From contig PYIU01000002.1 in the NCBI GenBank assembly GCA_003415625.1, positions 2,046,001 through 2,110,000 of the forward strand: a stretch of 64,000 bases of DNA. Direction: 5' to 3'. The stretch comes from Aquanectria penicillioides (Eukaryota > Ascomycota > Sordariomycetes > Hypocreales > Nectriaceae). Below, one piece after another: positions 57,715 to 64,000 of this stretch. The position numbers were made by a program, and so were the translations under genes. Numbering within the stretch: the stretch's first letter is position 1; the number at the start of each line of letters is the position of its first letter. A model generated the notes under the pieces. The model saw only the letters and a program-made list of their open reading frames with translations, did not search any database and had not been told where the DNA came from.

Positions 57715-59480
57715 CTAAGAGGCTTGGGGTTGGTCATCCCAACCCCACACAAAGGAAAGGTATTTGACCATGTTAACACGCTTGGAGCGCATCTCCACCA
57801 TCCAAGGATGTTCCATCATCTTCCACGGGCTCGCTCGGCGAGTCGGCTGCTTCTCCAGACTGTAGCCTTGTTAGCGGCGTCTCATATTTTGCAAGACAAG
57901 GTTTGTAACATACCAGCACTCGATAAAGTATTTGAAATTGTCGCTCCAGTACACATCCATGTCGGGTTCGTCCTTGAGCCTCGGCACGGGTTGTCGCACG
58001 ATGTAAGTGAGAAGATCAATAAGCCCGGCTCGGGGCTGCATCTCCGTACCGTCAGCTGGGAAGGGGAAGCGATGCTGAGCAACCTCAAGAAGGGTTACAC
58101 CGGTCGACCACACGTCTGAGGTGATAGTGTAGGACTGGCCAGTGATTCGTTCAGGGGCCATGTAGTAACTGGTTCCGATGAAGGTGTTGGCTTCGCCCTT
58201 GGTTCCGAAGTCGCCAGAGACACCGAAATCGCAGAGCTTAACAGCGCCATCTCGACAAAGGAGAATATTGGATGGCTTGATATCTCGATGGATGATTCGT
58301 CGGGTGTGGAGGTATGTGAGACCATTTAGGACACCTTCGGCGATCTTACCCAAGACCTTCTCGCCGGTGCGCCCGCCCAATCGCTTGACCTCTTTGTAAA
58401 TGCTGTCGAGTGAGCCACCTTCGCAGAACTCCATAGCGATGGAGATGGTCGCTGTTGCCGGATCAACAAAAGCGCCATAGTAGCGGCAGATGTGATCGGA
58501 AGCACATCCCTTGTTGAAGCCCAGCTCTCGAAGAATCTGTTTCTTGACATCGGGATCGGGATTAGTAGTAATGACCTAATGAATTGTCAGTAACTGATTG
58601 AACCCCCGAGTGTCAGTAGAGACCAAGAGCTTTCTCCATACCTTGAGAGCGAACACGGTGTTGCCACCCTTGAGTTTGCACTTGGTTACAGCACCTCCAG
58701 CACCCTCTCCCAAGTTACCAATCTCGACGATCCTCTTTTCCATGCTGGCAATCCTCCAGCCTTCTTCATCCAGCTCATCGACATCGAGGGTTCTGCCTTT
58801 CTCGAGGCTCAGCTTGTCAAAGGCCTCGAGTCCCTGCAGACTACCGTCTCTTTCCATGGCAACTCCGCCCTCACTCCTTTCAGAGTACATGGACCCAACA
58901 GCAGACACAGGGTCGGGGGTGCCTTGCGTTCTCGAAACACCAATTCCGTATTGGGATGCAAAAGATAAAGCTGAGTACTGGGATCCGGCTGAGGTGGGGT
59001 TGCTGGCTCTTCCATCTAAAGGACCGAAACTACCCGATCTCGAGTGTGCGGCACTGCTCTCGCTTCCTCCACTTGCCGATTGGCCTGGCTGGGTGTTGCA
59101 TTGCGACCGAGGAGGTTGCTCGTTTGGGGCAACCTGGCTTCCCATGGGAGTTGCGAGATGTAGCGTAGGCAGTGGCGGCCTTGAAGGAGCGGCAGCCGGG
59201 GCGCCCTGGTTGCCAACAGCCTTGACATTTGGAGATGGGGGATAGCAAGGCCGAGTCTGGGTGGTCCTCGGCCGCCGCTTCGAGCGCCAGGGATGGCGGG
59301 ACGGAGGAGGGGGACAGGAGCCGGGCCAGCATTGGAGGTGGGAAGGGAAATGGGAGTTAGAGTGGGGGCAACCTTGAAAAGAGTCAGCTGTGAGTCGATG
59401 AACAAGATGGAATGGGGAAGACATACGGGTTGGGCGGTTGGGTCGACGCCGTGAGGTAGTGAATGTGCTTGGTCGGACAT
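57715..59480 (-). CDS. MKK1: MAP kinase kinase of the cell wall integrity pathway (Mkk1/Mkk2); apparent one-base frameshift
   Basis: Four exons on the minus strand: 59480-59427, 59372-58642, 58575-57914 and 57859-57715, about 530 residues. It is the dual-specificity kinase between Bck1/MEKK and the Slt2/Mpk1 MAP kinase. The N-terminal 200 residues are Pro/Ser-rich ([44 protein letters not shown]). The kinase domain begins near [15 protein letters not shown], with HRDIKPSN at 358-365, DFG at 378-380, an activation loop [14 protein letters not shown], and APE at 402-404. The C-terminus has the MAPKK block [11 protein letters not shown]. Introns are 54, 66 and 54 nt. Oddity: exon 2 is one base short; the frame changes at a G5 run on the plus strand (59237-59241) between PPRLGLAI and [13 protein letters not shown], and one more base restores it. 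Confidence 0.92.
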
Positions 59481-62400
59481 TTTGATGACGTCGGGCTGCC
59501 TCGGGCAGCTCGCGAAGGATTATGGAGGGAGCGGGAGAAAGAGGACGAGAGAGCAAGGACGACTGGAAATATCAAGGCCGTAGCTGGAGACGCAGCAACG
59601 GCCTCACGCGAAGAGGGAGTTGGCCTGCGTAGGTCGTAGGGACTGGGAGTCGGGGATGCGGAGGTTGAGTAAGAGGTACGGCTCGGCCGGCGTTGGTAGA
59701 GGGGTCAGGTCGCACGCAGTCTGGACGGCAGATATATAATGGTGGTTTGTAGCAGAGCAGGCCGCAAGGATGAATAAATGTGTTCGCCACAATATTCTCA
59801 ATGGATGCAGGGAGCGAACGACAGGCGAGGTTGTTTGTGGTTCGAGCGAGAGAAGGTTGAGTGAGGCTGGTGAGATGGCGATGCAGTCAGAGAGAAGCGA
59901 AGGGTATCGGAAAGCAGCCCATGCAAGCGGCCGTCAGTGGTGTGGTGAGCCGGCTGATGAGGTGGGCGGGAAGGGTAGAGGCGGGATTGTCGACTCAATA
60001 AGGCCCAACGACTACAAGACAAGACAAGGCAAGACAAGGCGAAACAGAGCTGGAGCGTGGCGACGGGCGACACGTCTTTGGGAGAAGATCCGAAACGAGG
60101 GGACGAGGGAAGTGAGAGGACGTGAGGATCAAGAAGTGGGCGGCGGGATGGAGTGGATTGGGCGGGCATTGGGGCCCTTGGGGCCTTGGCTTTTGGGGGT
60201 GAGAGGTGAGAGCGAGTGAGTGGGAGTTGGGGTGGGTGGTGGAGCAGGTACACGCAGGCCGGGATACCGAGGGGAGGTACCTTTGAGGATTAGCGGAGGG
60301 GTGAGGTTTGCGTGTGTATGAGCGTGTGAGCGTGTGAGCGGGTGTGAGTGTGGTTTCGGTCGGCGGGTGACACCCAGTGGCCAATGCTCAGTGGTCAGAA
60401 CGCAGCAAGTCAGCGGTCCCAGCGAAGGGCACAGCGGATGGCACAGGGGGGGGGGGGGGGGGCATCGTCAGTGGGAGGGTGTTGTGCCTTGTTCCCCCCT
60501 CTCCTCCATTGTTTACATGTACGAACGATACGCAGTACGGATACGTCCTCGCGTGTACCTCGTGGACGCCAGCACTCAGGTACCAACGTGGAAGGTAACC
60601 CTGGGCCTTGGGGGCCTTGGAGGGCTTGGGGAGGGGCGTTGTGAGTGGTGGCGGGCCGGAATACCAGAATCCATCCAGGCGGTTAACTGCCCTGGCCCAG
60701 TGCCCTGGTCCCCCTAGCCCCCGAGTCCCCTAGTCTCCTACTGCCCCAGTCCTACCTACCTAGGTAGTGGGTTCAGGTTCCAGCGGTTGCAAAGGCTGCG
60801 TTGCGTTGCTTGGAGGGCGCTAGGGTCGGGGCGGGAAACGTTTCGGGCGCTGTTGGAGGTTTGTTGTTGGCTGCCCAGGCTAGGACGTTGCGCGGGTGCC
60901 CGAGAGCCACGAAGTAAGTACTGTTCCTACAACAATGCCTGGGCCGGTACCTAGGACTTGTGAGCCGGAGCGCTGCGTCCCTGATTGATGCTCGGCGGCC
61001 ACTCCACAAAGCGACAGGGCCATCAGGGCCCCGACTCGCTGTGAGCTGGGCGGCACGCGCGCCCATGCCGTCTTTGGGTGGGTGATTGGAGAATGCAGAG
61101 AGCAGCTGCCAACCCACATCATAGTAGGTTAGGTCCCCAGCTCTCAGATATTATTCCGTCGACAAAGAAACAGCCAAGCAGTGAACTGGGGGGCCATGAA
61201 AGAAAAATCAAGGAAGATGGATGAGGTGAAGACAAAAAGCAAAGCTGAATCACGGCAAGAAGAAAGGAAATACGGCACGAGGCGAGGAGCCATGAACCAA
61301 CGATCCTCCATTACGCGCACACACTCGCACTCACTGCTGCTTCATCCATCCGCCACACAGATGCTCTACTATGGTACACACTCTCTCGCACCCGCATGCA
61401 TTTCCAGGCAACAAACCTCAGCGGATTCTACTCGGCGCATAGCTGGCGGGAAGGCCGCAGTGCTACAAGTACAGAATAGTACAGTATAGTACTGTTTGGT
61501 TTAGCTCGCAAAGGAAACTTATGCTTTGCCGCTCGTCCCCCTCTCGTTACTTTTCGCCTCTCTCCCATCACACCTCACTCACACCTCAGACCTCTCCTCT
61601 CCGCGACGGTGGCGGCGGCCCAGGTTCCAGACCACTCACCATGGCCCTTTGACTTTGTGCTTCTGGGTTGCAGGGGTCAGCGGCCAAGATATCACCAGAC
61701 TTTGGAAATGGAAGCTCAACGCCGCATTTGTCAACAATGCGTGGTGCTCCGTTCGGAGCAGACTGTGCGAATTCGAGGCTCCAACCGCTGCCTTCACCTG
61801 CCATCGCCTTCCATCTCCTCCCCCTTAGTGGCCTTACGTCGGGCTTTGTTGATGCTTACGCCATGCAATCGCTAGTTGTTGGACGAATCGCCCGACTGGA
61901 TTCGCTCAACCGACTTTCAGCATGTCTCTCCTTTTCCAAGCCGTCAAAGCCTGTGGCCCATTTCTCATGCCCGGATCGCATCCCGGAGCGCCGCATTGTG
62001 CATTACACGGCGGAGATGTGGAACTGGGCGCCCGCCTTGCATCGACGTGGCCCAACCGCTGGTCCCCCAGCCTTGATCCATCGGAGCTCATCGTTCGACG
62101 CTTCTGCTGCTGGTGCTGGGGGCCTGCGAGCTGCATCACCGCAGAGCTCCCTGGGACAAGCCCCAACCATGCCATGCCATGCATGCATCTGAATGTTTGA
62201 CATTCCAATTTCCCTCTTCTCCAGGTGCTTGGGGAAGTTGCCTTGCCTAATTCAGCTTTGATGGTTTGGGGGCGGCTTGCACGCGCCATAACTTATGCCA
62301 CAGCAGCGTAGCAGCACTACCACTACCCTTGGTGAGTTTGATATGCTTCACTGATAACCTTCGTCTGGCGAGCGCTGTTTTGCCTTTCCGCCCCCAGAAT

Positions 62401-62952
62401 GATAGCCCATTAGCCGTTGTTCTGGGATGTCGTGTCTGATTCCTGTCAGACGGGGGCCATGGATGGATTAAGTCAATCAACTACCAGCATCCTACTGCGC
62501 TGCTACTCATCACAATCACATCCCGCTTACATACATATAGCTGGCCCCTCCCGAACCCTCACTGGTTCGTAGCTCCCCCGTCGTGCCTTCGCACGGTCAA
62601 GAGAACGCGCCCGGCACCTCGGCTTCTCGCATTTGCATCATGTCAATCTGAACCTTGCCCAGCTAAGTAACTTTGGGCAGCGGTTTTTTTTTTTTGGCGA
62701 GTTACCCGAGACGCTTTTGCCACTGCTGGGGCTCCTTTGGCTTGTGATGGCTTAGGGCAGAGTGTGCATCCACGACGATCACTTCTGTAAGCGCGCGTCT
62801 ACACACTTTGGCTTGCCATTGGACCCACCTGGCCTATCGGCCCCACATGCACCCGCAAGGGTCCGTTTTTCGACGTCTGTCACCGCCAAAAATTTCCAAT
62901 TCGCATGTTCGGAATGGATTCGTCAAACTCCTGCAATTTATAAATCCGAATC
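59481..62952. promoter_or_regulatory. Long divergent region between MKK1 and DBP8 genes
   Basis: 3.47 kb with no supported gene. The plus strand is G-rich from about 59800 to 60680 (CT/C-rich in the MKK1 sense) and contains a run of 17 G. A C-rich low-complexity stretch with CCTACCTAGGTAG palindrome lies at 60690-60770. Open frames to 174 codons near 61670-62190 match nothing I recognise. Confidence 0.55.
60446..60462. repeat. G17 homopolymer
   Basis: Seventeen consecutive G on the plus strand. Its true length may be uncertain, given other apparent G/C-run miscalls in the window. Confidence 0.9.
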
Positions 62953-64000
62953 ATGTTGCCGCCCGTTGATCCCGAACACGCGACTGATGCGTCAGATGCT
63001 CCAGACCCCTCGGATGTTGTCTCATCGTCTGACGAGTCCGATTATCTCGACAATGCTGCTTCTCGGAAGCGAAGGAGGACCTCGCCCTCCACGGCAACCA
63101 AAGATGTCGAGGACGAAGAGGATGAAGAGGATGAGGAGGAGCTAAAGAGAGTGATTTCCACCATCAAGGCTCCTTCAAGAATCAAGCGCAATGTCCAAAA
63201 TGACAAGAAGGATGTTCCTGCGAAAACCCAACACGCACCCGAAAACTCGATTCTGGCTCCAACCGACCCGAACACGACCTTCTCGGCCCTCAATGTTCGC
63301 CCGTGGCTAGTCCAGTCGCTTGGAAACATGGCTATTAGAAGACCTACTGGGATTCAAAAGGGCTGTATACCAGAGATTCTCAAGGGAAGAGATTGCATTG
63401 GTGGTAGTCGAACAGGTTCTGGAAAAACCGTCGCATTTGCGGTGCCCATCCTGCAGAAATGGGCCGAAGACCCTACTGGTATCTTCGCTGTCGTCCTGAC
63501 TCCCACCAGAGAGTTGGCTCTCCAGATCTACGAGCAATTCAAGGCCATCTCTTCTCCTCAGAGCATTAAGGCGATTCTCGTGACTGGCGGTTCCGATATG
63601 CGACCTCAGGCTATTGAGCTGGCGAGGCGGCCGCATGTGGTAATTGCAACTCCAGGTCGCTTGGCGGATCACGTCCGGACGTCTGGAGAAGATACAATTT
63701 GTGGATTGAGAAGAGTTCGCTATGTCGTTTTGGACGAGGCAGACCGCTTGCTCAATGCCACAGGTCCTGGAAGCATGCTGCCCGACGTCGAAGAGTGTCT
63801 CTCTGTCTTGCCGCCGGCTACGGAGCGACAGACGCTGCTCTTCACTGCCACAATCACTCCTGAAGTTCGGGCACTAAAGAACATGCCTGTGAAGCCTGGA
63901 AAACAACCAGTTTTTGTGTGCGAAGTCGACACTCAAATGCTGGCCATTCCTGCAACGCTGAAGCAAATGCATTTGCAGATCCCTGTCACCCACAAGGAGC
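62953..64000 (+). CDS. DBP8: ATP-dependent DEAD-box RNA helicase Dbp8, N-terminal part (runs off window)
   Basis: The frame is open from the ATG at 62953 to the window end, 349 residues, with no intron. Dbp8 is a nucleolar DEAD-box ATPase for early 18S rRNA processing (SSU processome, with Esf2). The N-terminal 75 residues are acidic with a basic patch (RKRRRTSPS) and a Glu/Asp run. Helicase motifs appear in order: Q motif [18 protein letters not shown], Walker A SRTGSGKT at about 153-160, PTRELALQ, the GG region, [13 protein letters not shown] and FTAT (motif III). The [20 protein letters not shown] block and the absence of long insertions fit Dbp8 rather than Dbp3 or Rrp3, though subfamily assignment is by pattern only. 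The second RecA domain is outside the window. Confidence 0.88.
   Translation, partial: MLPPVDPEHATDASDAPDPSDVVSSSDESDYLDNAASRKRRRTSPSTATKDVEDEEDEEDEEELKRVISTIKAPSRIKRNVQNDKKDVPAKTQHAPENSILAPTDPNTTFSALNVRPWLVQSLGNMAIRRPTGIQKGCIPEILKGRDCIGGSRTGSGKTVAFAVPILQKWAEDPTGIFAVVLTPTRELALQIYEQFKAISSPQSIKAILVTGGSDMRPQAIELARRPHVVIATPGRLADHVRTSGEDTICGLRRVRYVVLDEADRLLNATGPGSMLPDVEECLSVLPPATERQTLLFTATITPEVRALKNMPVKPGKQPVFVCEVDTQMLAIPATLKQMHLQIPVTHKE

Noticed and set aside
5952..59241. Programmed ribosomal frameshifting as explanation of the five frame breaks
   Set aside because: The sites share no slippery heptamer or downstream structure, occur in unrelated genes not known for recoding, and each is explained by a miscalled or lost base.
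61668..62192. 174-codon open frame between MKK1 and DBP8
   Set aside because: No recognisable domain, no supporting exon structure, ordinary intergenic composition.
1..64000. CRISPR arrays, retroelements and biosynthetic gene cluster
   Set aside because: No regularly spaced repeats, reverse transcriptase, integrase or transposase motifs, and no polyketide, peptide or terpene synthase genes are seen.

Overview
The window is nuclear DNA of a filamentous ascomycete (Pezizomycotina). The style of the genes fits Sordariomycetes, possibly Hypocreales, but that placement is inference. The support is: compact genes with short introns (mostly 47-116 nt, GT..AG, often with a CTAAC-type branch site), a Zn2Cys6 regulator, an N-terminally extended alpha-actinin, a GT90 glycosyltransferase, and (TAGG)n/(CAAG)n microsatellites between genes. 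I see no transposon coding sequence, rRNA, convincing tRNA or CRISPR array.

Layout. 1-8.3 kb: 3' end of NAD+ synthetase (QNS1, +), a VPS9-domain Rab5 exchange factor (+) and, convergent to it, a TRK potassium transporter (-). 8.35-13.5 kb: the largest gene-free stretch. 13.5-20.4 kb: TFIIH helicase XPB/SSL2 (-), a divergent Hot13-like CHY zinc protein (+), proteasome alpha4 (-) with a 7-nt micro-exon, and a Zn2Cys6 factor (-). 23.6-30 kb: D-2-hydroxyglutarate/D-lactate dehydrogenase (-) and alpha-actinin (-). 31.8-35.3 kb: a mitochondrial cluster made of ribosomal protein bL19m (-), an unrecognised mitochondrial protein (+) sharing its 218-bp promoter, and a mitochondrial cysteine synthase (-). 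35.8-47 kb: a RING-ZZ-SH3 ubiquitin ligase (-), enoyl-CoA hydratase (-), RER1 (+), PAF1 (+) and a GT90 transferase (-). 48-57 kb: a divergent ribosomal protein pair uS8/eS12, parvulin PIN4 (-), an SRA-YDG protein (-) with a GC-AG intron, an ABM-like small protein (+) and pseudouridine synthase PUS7 (+). 57.7-64 kb: the cell-wall-integrity MAPKK MKK1 (-), then the 5' part of the DEAD-box helicase DBP8 (+), which runs off the window.

The genes are mostly housekeeping functions: transcription and repair, ribosome biogenesis and translation, protein turnover, secretory trafficking, mitochondrial metabolism, ion uptake and cell-wall signalling. There is no biosynthetic cluster, defence island or mobile region. 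The only co-location with apparent functional sense is the mitochondrial trio at 31.8-35.3 kb and the ribosomal protein pair at 48-50 kb.

The strongest unexpected signal concerns sequence quality or gene integrity. Five of 23 genes (TRK, Zn2Cys6 factor, D2HGDH, RING-ZZ-SH3, MKK1) each carry exactly one apparent one-base deletion. In four of them conserved sequence pins the break to a short G/C run, and in the fifth a C-run is the best candidate. The simplest reading is homopolymer undercalling in the assembly. The most interesting biology is in unusual splicing: a 7-nt micro-exon, a 3-nt and a 5-nt first exon, and a GC-AG intron placed inside the YDG motif. I found no clearly novel multi-gene system.
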